64,000 nucleotides of DNA from Armatimonadota bacterium (GCA_016223145.1 JACRPN010000006.1:56211-120210); one strand, 5' to 3'. Positions 51,488 to 60,781 are shown, numbered from the stretch's first letter. Notes: generated by a model from the letters alone, not told the origin. Numbers and translations are program-made.

Positions 51488-52171
51488 TTGTTCTTCTTCT
51501 TCGCCTCTCCGCCTGTTGACCCATGGGCTGGCTTCTGGCCCAAGGTGCTAGAAGCCGCTCTCGGATCGCTGTTGCCTTTTGTTGCGGCAATTGGGGCTGT
51601 TTTCCTCGGCTCAACGCTCGCAAGACGAAAGGACGCCGACGACCGGAGAGTTCAGGCGCGCAAGGACTACTATCTTGCTCGCCTCTCGCACCTAACCGAA
51701 GTGCTGGGCCACCTTTACACGATTCAGTCTGCTGCGTTGAGGGCGAGACATGCCGCCATCAACAAGGTCGCAATGAATGCTGTCGGATTGGGAACTCAAT
51801 ATGCGCAATTCATGGACGAGTTGGGCACAGCTGCGCTGCGAGCAATTCCGCTCGCCGAACGGTACGGACCGCTGCCCAAGGAAGTCGGAACCGGGATTCA
51901 GGGCCTTGCTGGGTCGCTTGAACAGTTCTTCCATCACCTTCTCGAGGGGCTGAATTATGAAGTTCCCGCTGATGAGGAAATCCTCGTTCGATCGATTCAA
52001 GCGGTCCGGCGTGACCTGCGCACTCTAGTGGCATGGGAAGAGCTTTGTCTCGCCGAGGTAACAGGCGACACAACGCACCTGCTCTTGAATCGCAGCGTAC
52101 TTGCTGAAAGTCAGCTTGCTCTTCCCTCTACTCAAACACTTGATGGCCTTGCTGCCTCAACGCCTGAGTAA
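51488..52171 (+). CDS. Membrane-anchored helical protein
   Basis: 227 residues, TTG start. One membrane helix (FWPKVLEAALGSLLPFVAAI, about 16-35), then a long, mostly helical cytoplasmic part (RLSHLTEVLGHLYTIQSAAL, IRAVRRDLRTLVAWEELC-like). Unrecognised. It follows the FnIII-like gene and points toward the decoration gene. Confidence 0.6.
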   Translation: MFFFFASPPVDPWAGFWPKVLEAALGSLLPFVAAIGAVFLGSTLARRKDADDRRVQARKDYYLARLSHLTEVLGHLYTIQSAALRARHAAINKVAMNAVGLGTQYAQFMDELGTAALRAIPLAERYGPLPKEVGTGIQGLAGSLEQFFHHLLEGLNYEVPADEEILVRSIQAVRRDLRTLVAWEELCLAEVTGDTTHLLLNRSVLAESQLALPSTQTLDGLAASTPE

Positions 52172-52269
52172 GTCATCAGAGCGTTGCGACGTGTCTCGCC
52201 CTAGCGCATTCGCCTCATCCTGTGAGGCGAATAGCGGTCCTAATCGCCTCAAGTGCTGCGGCGAATAGC

Positions 52270-52710
52270 TTAGCTCACATACCCATCCACCCTCACCCGG
52301 ACGCCGGGTGCGCCGGTGCTGGTGTTCTCCAGACCCGTCACGCGCCCGACCTTGTACTGGTTCGTCAGCCCCGCCGTGGCGGCCTGGACCTCCCAGTCGG
52401 TGTTGGCGTAGACCTCCGCGCCGACGTCGCCCTGGGCCGGGGTGTAGCCGCTGACGGCCTTCAGCACGAACGAGCCGCTTTTGGTCACGTTGATGCTCTT
52501 GTCGCCCGCCGCGCCCGCCAAGTTGTCCACGGTCTCGTTGGCGACCCCGGCGAACTTGAGGCTCGCCGTTCCGTGGGCCATGGGGATCGCATAGCCGCTG
52601 GAATTGATGCCGACCATCGCGCCCTTGTAGATCTTTACGTTCGAAGCCTTGTAGCTGATCACGAGGCCCGGCTTCTCGAAGGCTTCGTAGCTGGTGGTTA
52701 ATGCTGCCAA
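52270..52710 (-). CDS. Phage capsid decoration-like protein (DUF2190-like)
   Basis: 146 residues: beta-rich, with LVISYKASNVKIYKGAMVGI, KFAGVANETVDNLAG, VLKAVSGYTPAQGDVGAEVY, VGRVTGLENTSTGAPGVRVR. Pattern, size and place between protease and capsid genes are typical of DUF2190-type head decoration proteins. Confidence 0.65.
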   Translation of the reverse strand: MAALTTSYEAFEKPGLVISYKASNVKIYKGAMVGINSSGYAIPMAHGTASLKFAGVANETVDNLAGAAGDKSINVTKSGSFVLKAVSGYTPAQGDVGAEVYANTDWEVQAATAGLTNQYKVGRVTGLENTSTGAPGVRVRVDGYVS

Positions 52711-52735
52711 ATTGGGTTACTCCTTGTTGGATTGG

Positions 52736-52881
52736 TGGTGAAGGGTGAGAATGGTGAATGTGGTGAGAATGGTGAGAGTTGAGGGGACGTGAGAGTTGAA
52801 TGAATGGTGAAAATGGTGAGAATTGCCAGTGAGGTCCGAAACCATTTTCACCACTCTCACAAGTCTCACCAATCTCACCAT
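52736..52881. repeat. GTGAGAATGG arrays in inverted orientation (second copy)
   Basis: Same design as 48735-48880, with the 27-base identical stretch at 52855-52881. It fills the decoration-protease spacer. Confidence 0.85.
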
Positions 52882-52883
52882 CC

Positions 52884-53849
52884 CTAGCGTCTGCGCGTCG
52901 CAATCTCCTCCAGACTCACGTCGGGGAAGTGCTTGCGGTAGAACGCCGCCTCTTCGGGGAGCATCAGCGCTTCGCCGGCCTCACGGTCGGCCTCGGGCGC
53001 CAGAGCAGAGAAGAGCATCATCGGCGGCTGCCGCTCGATCATCGCCAGCAGAAGCTGCCGAAGCGGCTTCGACTCCCCGTCGAATTCGATCGTGTCCTCC
53101 GCTTGAAGCAAGGCCTCGGCGAACGGCGCCTGGGCAGGGCAAAGCCGCCCCTCCTTCACAAGGCTCTCGACCGTTCGCTCTGCGTCGACTCGTCGCTGAT
53201 CTGTGCTCAGCTCCTCGAAGCGCCGGCGCCAGTTTTCCTCTTTGGGAGCCACTTGAACCTCGTTCGACTGGTCTGACTTCTCCGACATTAAGGTCTGAAC
53301 TGAGGCTCCCTCCGCGTCGCACTTCACCACTCGCCCTTCGCCGCTCTCGGCCAGCTCTCCGCAGAAGCACACTCCAGAGAAGAGCTGAGCGTCGGAAACC
53401 CTAGGCTTCCTCACCAAACTCACCTCGCGAATGCGACAAAGGTCTTTGGAGAGGCCGAGAGAGAGCGATCGTGCACCCGAGGCCTCGACCAGCTCGTTGG
53501 CTTCCTTGGTGAGCGCAACGGTGCCAAAAAGCTCGGGCCCAAGCGCCTCCACATTAGTCAGGAACCCTAGCTGAAGTGGCGAGTCGGCGTGCTCGATGAG
53601 CACTGGCACGGGGTCCTCAAACCCCTCCACCAGCACTCGGAGCTGGTCCTGCGTGATTGTCACGCCCTTGTCTGGATAGTCCCCCGCTTCAAAGAGCTTG
53701 GCGCGTCGCTCGATCCACTCGCGGCCAGAGGAATCCCTTGAGGCTTCTGGCGATGGATCCGCCCGACGCCAACTCACGGCGCAAAGCAGAGGGCCGTCCC
53801 GAGGTGGACGCTCGATGGTTGCGGCTTGAACCTGCAAATCATTTGTCAT
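52884..53849 (-). CDS. Phage prohead protease/scaffold (Mu gpI-like)
   Basis: 321 residues from the ATG at 53849; a GTG at 53861 would add 4 residues. The N-terminal half resembles Mu I-type proteases (YPDKGVTITQDQLRVLVEGF, PVLIEHADSPLQLGFL with a candidate His, ARSLSLGLSKDLCRIREVSL with a candidate Ser), ending in PRVSDAQLF. The C-terminal half is charged and helical as a scaffold. The capsid gene lies downstream on the same strand. Confidence 0.78.
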   Translation of the reverse strand: MTNDLQVQAATIERPPRDGPLLCAVSWRRADPSPEASRDSSGREWIERRAKLFEAGDYPDKGVTITQDQLRVLVEGFEDPVPVLIEHADSPLQLGFLTNVEALGPELFGTVALTKEANELVEASGARSLSLGLSKDLCRIREVSLVRKPRVSDAQLFSGVCFCGELAESGEGRVVKCDAEGASVQTLMSEKSDQSNEVQVAPKEENWRRRFEELSTDQRRVDAERTVESLVKEGRLCPAQAPFAEALLQAEDTIEFDGESKPLRQLLLAMIERQPPMMLFSALAPEADREAGEALMLPEEAAFYRKHFPDVSLEEIATRRR

Positions 53850-54023
53850 CGCAAGGAACACCAGACATGTGTCTATTATGTCAACCCTCGACTCCTAAAT
53901 CTCGAAGCGAAATCTTCGCATGAAATCTGAAGCGGGATTCGACTGCGCCCAACGCTGAGTGCCTGGGATGCCCCATCATAATGAGATATGGCCCAAAGGT
54001 CTGGACGAAGGAAAAGGATAGGC

Positions 54024-56333
54024 ATGGGTCGCCCGATCGTGCTCACGGCAATCTCCTTTGCCGCTTTTGGCGCCGGACTACTTGGAGCGGAGGGCGGACA
54101 AGCGTCCACGGGCCAAAGTGGGGCGCCGCTTCAGGCCTTTAGGAGCTTCGTCGCCAAATACTGCGCCCCTTGCCATGGCTCGGCTTCACCCATGGGGGGC
54201 CTCAACCTCGCGGGTCTCAAAACGGAGCAGGACCTCCTCGCCGCCCGCGCAGCCATCAACAAAGCCGTCGCAAGGGTCAAAGCGCGCACGATGCCGCCTT
54301 CGGGAGCGGTGCAGCCATCTCAGAAGGAAAGGGACTCCGTCGTCAGGGCGGTCCAGACGGTCTTTGCCAAGGCGCCACCACCTAGGCCCGACCCCGGGAG
54401 ACCGACCCTCCGCCGCCTGAACCGGGCCGAATACAACAACACCGTCAGGGACCTCTTTGGGCTCCCGGCCGACTTCCATCCGGCAGAGGATTTCCCATCG
54501 GATGACGTGGGTTATGGCTTCGACAACATTGGCGACGTGCTCTCTGTCTCGCCGCTGCTCCTTGAAAAGTATCTGGACGCCGCCGAGAAGATTGCGGACC
54601 GCGTGATTCCCGTCTCTTCGATCAAGCCGGTGACGTTCGATCCGTCCACGATGTCCACCGACAACGGAATCGTGGGCGAAGAGGGCATCAAGCTGTTCAC
54701 GGTCGGCCGGGTCTTTGCCGAAGCCACCGTGAAAGAACCGGGTTCCTACCGCATCCGCGTGATGGCCTTCGGCGAGCAGGCGGGTCCTGAAGTCTGCAAG
54801 ATGGAGCTTAGGCTCGACGGCAAGCTCTTGGACACGTTCCAAGTGAGGGCCGTCCAAAAGGCGCAGGTCTACGAGCTCCCGCCGGTCGAGCTTGTGCCAG
54901 GGAAGCACAGGCTGGCTGCCGTCTTCACGAACGACTACTTCAACGAGAAGGACCCCGATCCGAGCAAACGCGACAGGAACCTTATCGTCAGCGGCATAGA
55001 GATTTTTGGCCCGCTGAAGTCCCAACCGGCTCCAAGCGCGGCCTACAAACGGCTCTTGGTGGTGACGCCCGGCGATGGGGACCCGGCGCCCGCGGCACGC
55101 GCGGTTCTCTCGGCGTTCCTGAAGCGGGCGTTCCGTCGGCCCGTGCCGGCTGAGGAGACCGAAAAGTACGTCGCGCTCGTCACCAAGTCCGTGCGCGCCA
55201 AGGAGACCTTTGAGCAGGGCATCAGGCTGGCGGTCCAGGCAGCCCTCCTTTCACCCAGCTTTCTGTTTCGCGTGGAGATCGACCCTCCCGCTCCGGCCGG
55301 CACACGGAACGCTAGGTCCCTTAACGACTGGGAACTGGCATCTCGGCTAAGCTACTTCCTTTGGTCGTCGATGCCTGATGGCGAGCTTTTTGCTTTGGCT
55401 GAGTCTGGCAAACTCAAAGATCCGGCATCTCTGGCCGCTCAGGTGGCCCGAATGCTTAGGGACCCTAGGGCGTCTTCGCTGACTGAGAACTTCGCCTCGC
55501 AATGGCTGAACCTGCGCAAGCTCGACCGCGCGACGCCTGACCCCGACCTGTTTCCAATGTGGTCCGAAGACCTTCGCGATTCCATGCGCGAGGAGACCGA
55601 GCGCTTCTTCGCGGGGGTGGTCCGAGAGGACCGCAGCGTGCTCGACTTTCTCGATGCGAACTACACGTATCTGAACGAGCCTTTGGCACAGCTTTACGGG
55701 ATCCAGGGGATCTCTGGCCAGCAGTTTCAGAGAGTGCTTCTCACTGACAAACGCCGCGCCGGCATCGTCACCCAGGGCGCCCTGCTCACCCTCACCTCAA
55801 ATCCCAACCGAACGTCGCCGGTCAAGCGGGGAAAGTGGGTCCTGGAGAACCTCCTCGGCGAGCCTCCTCCTCCCCCACCGCCTGGCATCGCGCCCCTCCC
55901 GGGTGACACCGACAAGGTGCCCACGATGACGGTCAAGGAGCGTCTGCGTCTGCATCGCCAAAACCCGGAGTGTGGGGTATGCCACGTAAAGATGGATGCC
56001 ATCGGCTTTGGGCTGGAGAATTTCGACGCCATCGGCCGATGGCGAACCAAAGACGGCCCGTTCACGGTCGATGCCAGCGAGAAGATGGGCGACGGCACCT
56101 TGATCGCGGGTCCAGAAGGTCTGCGCGGCTACCTGCTGAAGCGCAAGCACGACTTCGTGCGGACCCTTGCCGACCGGCTGCTCACCTTTGCCCTCGGCCG
56201 AGGCATGGAATCCAGCGACGAAGCTGCCATCGGCCAGATCGCCGCGCGGGCGGCCAAGGAGGGCTATCGCTTCTCCTCGGTCGTTTCAGCGGTCGTAACC
56301 AGTGAGCCGTTTCTCAAGCGCCGTACCCGGTAA
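54024..56333 (+). CDS. Planctomycete-type cytochrome c / DUF1592-family protein
   Basis: 769 residues from the ATG at 54024, which has AAGGA upstream and gives a signal helix (IVLTAISFAAFGAGLLG). A cytochrome-c-like segment holds the CxxCH heme motif (CAPCH, C47-H51). Then come DUF1587 (LRRLNRAEYNNTVRDLFGLP), a carbohydrate-binding-like domain, DUF1595/DUF1592 (SRLSYFLWSSMPDGELFALA), DUF1588 (RRAGIVTQGALLTLTSNPNR) and DUF1585 (FVRTLADRLLTFALGRGMES). This architecture is often paired with DUF1552, found at 59328. The exact activity is unknown. Confidence 0.9.
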   Translation: MGRPIVLTAISFAAFGAGLLGAEGGQASTGQSGAPLQAFRSFVAKYCAPCHGSASPMGGLNLAGLKTEQDLLAARAAINKAVARVKARTMPPSGAVQPSQKERDSVVRAVQTVFAKAPPPRPDPGRPTLRRLNRAEYNNTVRDLFGLPADFHPAEDFPSDDVGYGFDNIGDVLSVSPLLLEKYLDAAEKIADRVIPVSSIKPVTFDPSTMSTDNGIVGEEGIKLFTVGRVFAEATVKEPGSYRIRVMAFGEQAGPEVCKMELRLDGKLLDTFQVRAVQKAQVYELPPVELVPGKHRLAAVFTNDYFNEKDPDPSKRDRNLIVSGIEIFGPLKSQPAPSAAYKRLLVVTPGDGDPAPAARAVLSAFLKRAFRRPVPAEETEKYVALVTKSVRAKETFEQGIRLAVQAALLSPSFLFRVEIDPPAPAGTRNARSLNDWELASRLSYFLWSSMPDGELFALAESGKLKDPASLAAQVARMLRDPRASSLTENFASQWLNLRKLDRATPDPDLFPMWSEDLRDSMREETERFFAGVVREDRSVLDFLDANYTYLNEPLAQLYGIQGISGQQFQRVLLTDKRRAGIVTQGALLTLTSNPNRTSPVKRGKWVLENLLGEPPPPPPPGIAPLPGDTDKVPTMTVKERLRLHRQNPECGVCHVKMDAIGFGLENFDAIGRWRTKDGPFTVDASEKMGDGTLIAGPEGLRGYLLKRKHDFVRTLADRLLTFALGRGMESSDEAAIGQIAARAAKEGYRFSSVVSAVVTSEPFLKRRTR

Positions 56334-56382
56334 TCCTCACGTCAATGGCCGGCAGGAGAGCACAAGGCACAATCGGCTCCAC

Positions 56383-56440
56383 CAGGCCCAATGGGCCGAC
56401 GGATTGAAGCGCAGGGAAGGGCCTTGGAACTAGGGCCAGA
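56383..56440. repeat. Dispersed intergenic repeat (partial copy)
   Basis: Matches the minus strand of 19727-19830 over AGGCCCAAYGGGCCGAC and the following TTGARCG and GGAAC words. Confidence 0.5.
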
Positions 56441-56510
56441 GGGAAAGCACTGGACCTGAAAGGTCGCACTTCAGACTAGGGAGGTGGCCTCCACGTGGGC
56501 CCACAAATAG

Positions 56511-56555
56511 AAGAGACAGTGGCCCTGCTGCATCGCAGCTGGGCCACTGTCTCTT
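56511..56555 (-). terminator. Hairpin after the first PEP-CTERM gene
   Basis: 15-bp perfect stem (56511-56525 with 56541-56555) with a 15-base loop; followed on the minus strand by CTATTTG. Confidence 0.7.
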
Positions 56556-56573
56556 CTCAAGTCGCTGAAAGAG

Positions 56574-57251
56574 CTACTTGCGTCGTCGTCGGGCCATCGC
56601 GCCAAGGAGCGCCACGCCGAACACCGCCATGGTGGAGGGCTCGGGAACGATCCCAACGTTGTCGATGCCGAAACCGCTCTTGCGGAGCATGTCGCCGGCA
56701 TCGCTGACGACGAACTGCACGTTCACCGTCATGCCCATGAAGTCGGAGACGTCCGCAGAGAACGTTCTCCAGCCCGTGGCAGCGTGGAAGTCCGGGGTGC
56801 CGGAACCGGCATCATACGGCTTCGGATTCGTGGTGAGCAGGTCGCCACGAGTCAAAGCATCATAGACCGAATCCACATGGATCAGCCGGTTATAGCCGCC
56901 TGCTGCGATCAGCCGGACGTAGAAGTCGTCGTTGTACGGCGCGCCGATCGGCACGTCGTTGGCCGTCTCGTCCGTGAAGAAGTTGTAGCAGAACTCCAGC
57001 GTCGTGTCGTCCACGAAGCAGGTCGTGTCGATGGCGGCGCCGATGAGCGTCGGCTCCGTGTTGGCCCAACCGAAGTAGGCGCCATCGCAGGGGCCAAGCC
57101 CGTTGAGGTCGCCAGTGACTCCCCCGTTGACGAAGAACCAGTTGTAGCCAACCGGCATGGACTCGAAGTCCCCATTGATGATGAAACCAAATGCACTCGA
57201 ACCCAGCGCCATGGTGGCGAGGCCCAAGGCCATTGCCCTAGTCTTGATCAT
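56574..57251 (-). CDS. PEP-CTERM protein (paralogue 1 of 3)
   Basis: 225 residues: signal (MALGLATMALGSSAFG), a beta-sandwich-like body (INGDFESMPVGYNWFFVNGG, FCYNFFTDETANDVPIGAPY, LIHVDSVYDALTRGDLLTTN), and the C-terminal sorting signal VPEPSTMAVFGVALLGAMAR plus RRRK. An exosortase would process the tail at the membrane. AAGGGAG precedes the start. A more distant copy than the next two. Confidence 0.88.
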   Translation of the reverse strand: MIKTRAMALGLATMALGSSAFGFIINGDFESMPVGYNWFFVNGGVTGDLNGLGPCDGAYFGWANTEPTLIGAAIDTTCFVDDTTLEFCYNFFTDETANDVPIGAPYNDDFYVRLIAAGGYNRLIHVDSVYDALTRGDLLTTNPKPYDAGSGTPDFHAATGWRTFSADVSDFMGMTVNVQFVVSDAGDMLRKSGFGIDNVGIVPEPSTMAVFGVALLGAMARRRRK

Positions 57252-57424
57252 ATTTAGTCTCCCTTTAAGCTGAACGAACCCAAATCGGCTCGTCAGAATC
57301 GAACAAACGCATTATACAGGCATTTTTGCCGATCTGCGAGAAAATCGTCCAGACTAGCAAAAATGCCTATGGCCTGGAAGGTGGCGCTCCGCCCATGGCA
57401 AGTACCGAAGTCCGCTGGAGACTC

Positions 57425-57461
57425 TCGGGCCCGCCGGCGCTAGGGCAGCCGGCGGGCCCGA
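57425..57461 (-). terminator. Hairpin after the second PEP-CTERM gene
   Basis: 14-bp G+C-rich stem (57425-57438 with 57448-57461) with a 9-base loop. Confidence 0.65.
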
Positions 57462-57475
57462 ACGGACCACGTTGA

Positions 57476-58126
57476 TTACTTGCGTCGTCGTCGAGCGAGG
57501 GCGCCAACGAGCGCCACGCCGAACACTGCAGCCGTCGAAGGCTCGGGGACGAGCCTGACATCGTCGAGACCGAAGCCGCTCTTGCGAATCGAGTCGCCGG
57601 CGTCGCTGACCAAGAACTGCACGTTGACGAGCTCGCCCATGAAGTCCGAGACGTCGAACGCGGCCGTGTCCCAACCGGTCGAGGCGTGGTAGTCGCTAGG
57701 CTTGGCGTTCGTGGTGAGCAGGTCGCCGCGGCCAACGGCAGCGTAGACCGAATCCACGGAGATCAAACGGTTGTGGCCGCCCGCGCCCACGAGTCGAACG
57801 TCGAACTTGTCATCGAACGGAGCGCCAATCGGAACGTCGTTGGCGGTCTCGTCGGTGTGGAAGTTGTAGCAGAACTGGAGGATCGGTGCGTCGATAACCA
57901 CGGTCGTGTTGATCGCAGCGCCGAACAGCGTCGGATACGTGCTTGCGAAGCCGAACAGCTGGCCCTGGCAGGGGCCGAGCCCGTTGAGGTCGCCGGTCAC
58001 GCCGCCGTTGGCGAACGACCAGCCGATGCCGCCAAGTTCGAAATCGCCGTCAGTAATACCAGCAAACGAAGTAGTGCCGAGGGCGAAGCAAACAACGCCC
58101 AAGGCCATTGCCCTGATTTTATTCAT
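57476..58126 (-). CDS. PEP-CTERM protein (paralogue 2 of 3)
   Basis: 216 residues with the same layout as its neighbours: signal (RAMALGVVCFALGTTSFA), GDFELGGIGWSFANGGVTGD body, and VPEPSTAAVFGVALVGALAR plus RRRK at the end. It shares long identical stretches with paralogue 3 (FCYNFHTDETANDVPIGAPF, RLISVDSVYAAVGRGDLLTT). AAGGGAG lies before the start. Confidence 0.9.
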   Translation of the reverse strand: MNKIRAMALGVVCFALGTTSFAGITDGDFELGGIGWSFANGGVTGDLNGLGPCQGQLFGFASTYPTLFGAAINTTVVIDAPILQFCYNFHTDETANDVPIGAPFDDKFDVRLVGAGGHNRLISVDSVYAAVGRGDLLTTNAKPSDYHASTGWDTAAFDVSDFMGELVNVQFLVSDAGDSIRKSGFGLDDVRLVPEPSTAAVFGVALVGALARRRRK

Positions 58127-58395
58127 TTATGTACTCCCTTCAAAGTGGCATATCCCAAAGTTGGGCTGCCAGAACGAAACACCAAGAGTATATTGCAGTA
58201 TCGGCCATGTTGGAACTAGGAAACTGGAAGTCAAGCAATCTTGCTTGCGGGCGCTATGCTGTAGATTGTGCTGGCACATGGCAACCTAAAGGTACAGCAA
58301 TAGTATCAGGATAGATGTCACTCTCATAGAAGCTCGATACTCGCACGAATGCGAGGTCCATGTCCGGCCAAGTTTTAGCGAAACTTGCCATCCAT
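58127..58395. other. Gene-free spacer with no recognised element
   Basis: Lies between two PEP-CTERM genes, with A+T-rich parts. Carries the promoter region of paralogue 2, but no clear box or RNA was found. Confidence 0.4.
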
Positions 58396-58433
58396 AAAAA
58401 ACGGGGCGGCACGCCTTGAAGGTGTGCCGCCCC
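58396..58433 (-). terminator. Rho-independent terminator after the third PEP-CTERM gene
   Basis: 10-bp stem (58403-58412 with 58424-58433) followed on the minus strand by a run of six T. Confidence 0.85.
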
Positions 58434-58454
58434 TATTGACTCGAATACGAGTGT

Positions 58455-59105
58455 TTACTTGCGTCGTCGTCGAGCGAGGGCGCCAACGAGCGCCACGCCG
58501 AACACCGCAGCCGTCGATGGCTCGGGAACGAGCCTGACGTCGTCGAGACCGAAGCCGCTCTTGCGGATCGAGTCGCCGGCGTCGCTGACGATGAACTGAA
58601 CGTTCACGAGCTCGCCCATGAAGTCCGAAACGTCGAACGCAACCGTGTCCCAACCGGTCGAGGCATGGTAGCTGGCCGGCTTGGCGTTCGTGGTGAGCAG
58701 GTCGCCGCGGCCAACGGCAGCGTAGACCGAATCCACGGAGATCAAGCGGTTGTGGCCGCCCGCGCCCACGAGGCGAACGTCGAACTTGTCATCGAACGGA
58801 GCGCCAATCGGAACGTCGTTGGCGGTCTCGTCGGTGTGGAAGTTGTAGCAGAACTGCAGGGTGGGTTTGTCCACTACCACAGTCGTGTTGACCGCCGCGC
58901 CGATGAGCGTGGGGTACGTGCTTCCGTAGCCGAAGAGCAGGCCCTGGCAGGGGCCGAGGCCGTCGAGGTCGCCAGTCACGCCGCCGTTGACGAAGGACCA
59001 GCCGAGTCCGCCGAGTTCAAAGTCGCCGTCGGTGATGCCAGCAAACGAAGATGCGCCCAGGGACATGCCGAGCACGCCCAAGGCAAGAACCTTGTTCAAT
59101 TTCAT
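58455..59105 (-). CDS. PEP-CTERM protein (paralogue 3 of 3)
   Basis: 216 residues from the ATG at 59105 (AAGGGAG upstream; a GTG six codons upstream is less likely). Signal MKLNKVLALGVLGMSLGASS, the same beta-rich body as paralogue 2, and the tail VPEPSTAAVFGVALVGALAR plus RRRK. Near-identical to paralogue 2 past the signal, thus a recent duplication. Confidence 0.9.
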   Translation of the reverse strand: MKLNKVLALGVLGMSLGASSFAGITDGDFELGGLGWSFVNGGVTGDLDGLGPCQGLLFGYGSTYPTLIGAAVNTTVVVDKPTLQFCYNFHTDETANDVPIGAPFDDKFDVRLVGAGGHNRLISVDSVYAAVGRGDLLTTNAKPASYHASTGWDTVAFDVSDFMGELVNVQFIVSDAGDSIRKSGFGLDDVRLVPEPSTAAVFGVALVGALARRRRK

Positions 59106-59327
59106 GTTTCTGTCTCCCTTCACAATAGGGCTGCCCTAGGCCGGACAGCCACCATCGGTTTGGTCATTATGTGTGCCGGTTTTGGGCTTCACCAAGAACA
59201 TCGAGGGGAATCCGGCAGGACTGCTGTAACAGGTTTCGCAAGTGCCTGAAAGGCCTACCAGCAGGTTCTTTTTCCAGCCAAATTGCACGGCTTTTGGGCA
59301 GTTGATGACGTATCCTAATTGGTACAG

Positions 59328-60689
59328 ATGAGTAATCCGTTATCTCGACGCGCTGTGCTTAGCGGGGTGGGCGCCGCCATCGCGCTACCTGCCCTCGATT
59401 CGATCGCGCCGGCCTCGGCCTATTCCGCGCGAGCCGGGGCTGTCGCGCCCGTTCGGATGGCGTTCCTTTTCGTTCCCAATGGCATGAATATGGAGCACTG
59501 GACGCCTGGCGGCCTTTCGAGGGTCGGACAGGAGACCGCCGAGCCCCTTGCGAACCTTCCCTCCATCCTTGAGCCGCTCGCGGCGGTAAAGCCCAAGATG
59601 CAGGTCCTCAGCGGGCTCGCTCAGCATAACGGATTCGCCCTCGGCGACGGTCCCGGCGACCATGCCCGCTCTGCAGCTTCCTGGCTTACGGGCGTTCACC
59701 CCAAAAAGACCGCGGGGGCAGACATCCGAAACGGGATCTCCGCAGACCAGGTGGCCGCGGCCCGGCTGGGAGGGAAGACCCGCTTCGGCAGCATCGAGCT
59801 CGGCTGCGAGCGCGGAGGCGTTGCCGGTGATTGCGACAGTGGCTATTCGTGCGCCTATTCGAGCTGCATTTCCTGGCGAAGCGAGACCACGCCCGTGGCG
59901 AAAGAGGTCAACCCGAGGCTGGTCTTCGAGCGGCTGTTTGGCGCGCCGAACGCAAATGCCGAAGCGTTGCGTCTGCGAACCCAGCAGCGCAGGAGCATCT
60001 TGGACTTCGTCCTTGAGGACGCATCCGGCCTTCGAGCCAAGCTGTCGGGCAAGGACCGCCAGAAGGTCGAGGAGTACCTGGAGAGCTTGCGCGACGTCGA
60101 AAAGCGCGTCGCAGCGTTTGAACAGGCGAATCCCGCTGGGCTGGTCCCCAGTGGACAGGTTCCAAAGGGGGTCCCCGCCGACTATGCCGACCACATTCGT
60201 CTCATGGGCGACATGATGATCCTTGCCTTCCAGACCGATGCAACCAGGGTTGCTACCTTCATGTTCGCGAACGAGGGATCAAACCGCAGTTACCGCACCG
60301 TCGGCGTCCCGGATGGGCATCACGACATGTCACATCATAGCGGCGACCCTGCAAAGCTCGAAGCTAAGCGCAAGATTGACCTGTTCCACGTCCAGCAACT
60401 CGCCTACATCGTGAACCGGATGGACTCCATCAAAGAGCAAAACGGAACCCTCCTCGACAACACCATGCTCGTCTATGGAGGCGGCATCGGCGATGGCAAC
60501 CGACACAACCACGACGATCTCCCGATCCTCCTGGCCGGCGGCGGCAACGTTGGGCTGAAAGGGGGAAGGCACGTTCGCTACCCGTCCAACACGCCGATGA
60601 ACAACCTGTTCCTGTCCCTGTTGGACCGGCTCGGAATCCCAGTCGAAACTCTCGGCGACAGCACGGGAAAACTCGAGGGCCTGTTTTGA
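59328..60689 (+). CDS. DUF1552 protein with Tat signal
   Basis: 453 residues from the ATG at 59328. The N-terminus has a twin-arginine signal (SRRAVLSGVGAAIALPALDS). The body (MAFLFVPNGMNMEHWTPGGL, GDHARSAASWLTGVHPKKTA, LGCERGGVAGDCDSGYSCAY, LVYGGGIGDGNRHNHDDLPI) is DUF1552, a family of sulfatase/alkaline-phosphatase-like fold usually next to DUF1592 genes. Its partner cytochrome is at 54024; three PEP-CTERM genes come between. Role unknown. Confidence 0.88.
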   Translation: MSNPLSRRAVLSGVGAAIALPALDSIAPASAYSARAGAVAPVRMAFLFVPNGMNMEHWTPGGLSRVGQETAEPLANLPSILEPLAAVKPKMQVLSGLAQHNGFALGDGPGDHARSAASWLTGVHPKKTAGADIRNGISADQVAAARLGGKTRFGSIELGCERGGVAGDCDSGYSCAYSSCISWRSETTPVAKEVNPRLVFERLFGAPNANAEALRLRTQQRRSILDFVLEDASGLRAKLSGKDRQKVEEYLESLRDVEKRVAAFEQANPAGLVPSGQVPKGVPADYADHIRLMGDMMILAFQTDATRVATFMFANEGSNRSYRTVGVPDGHHDMSHHSGDPAKLEAKRKIDLFHVQQLAYIVNRMDSIKEQNGTLLDNTMLVYGGGIGDGNRHNHDDLPILLAGGGNVGLKGGRHVRYPSNTPMNNLFLSLLDRLGIPVETLGDSTGKLEGLF

Positions 60690-60781
60690 GAGCCCCTCCC
60701 TCGTCAAGCCTCGCTGATGGATGAGGGAAGGGTCGAGGTGGGAGCTTCCTTCGCGACCATCCCGCCATACTCCCAAGTAAG

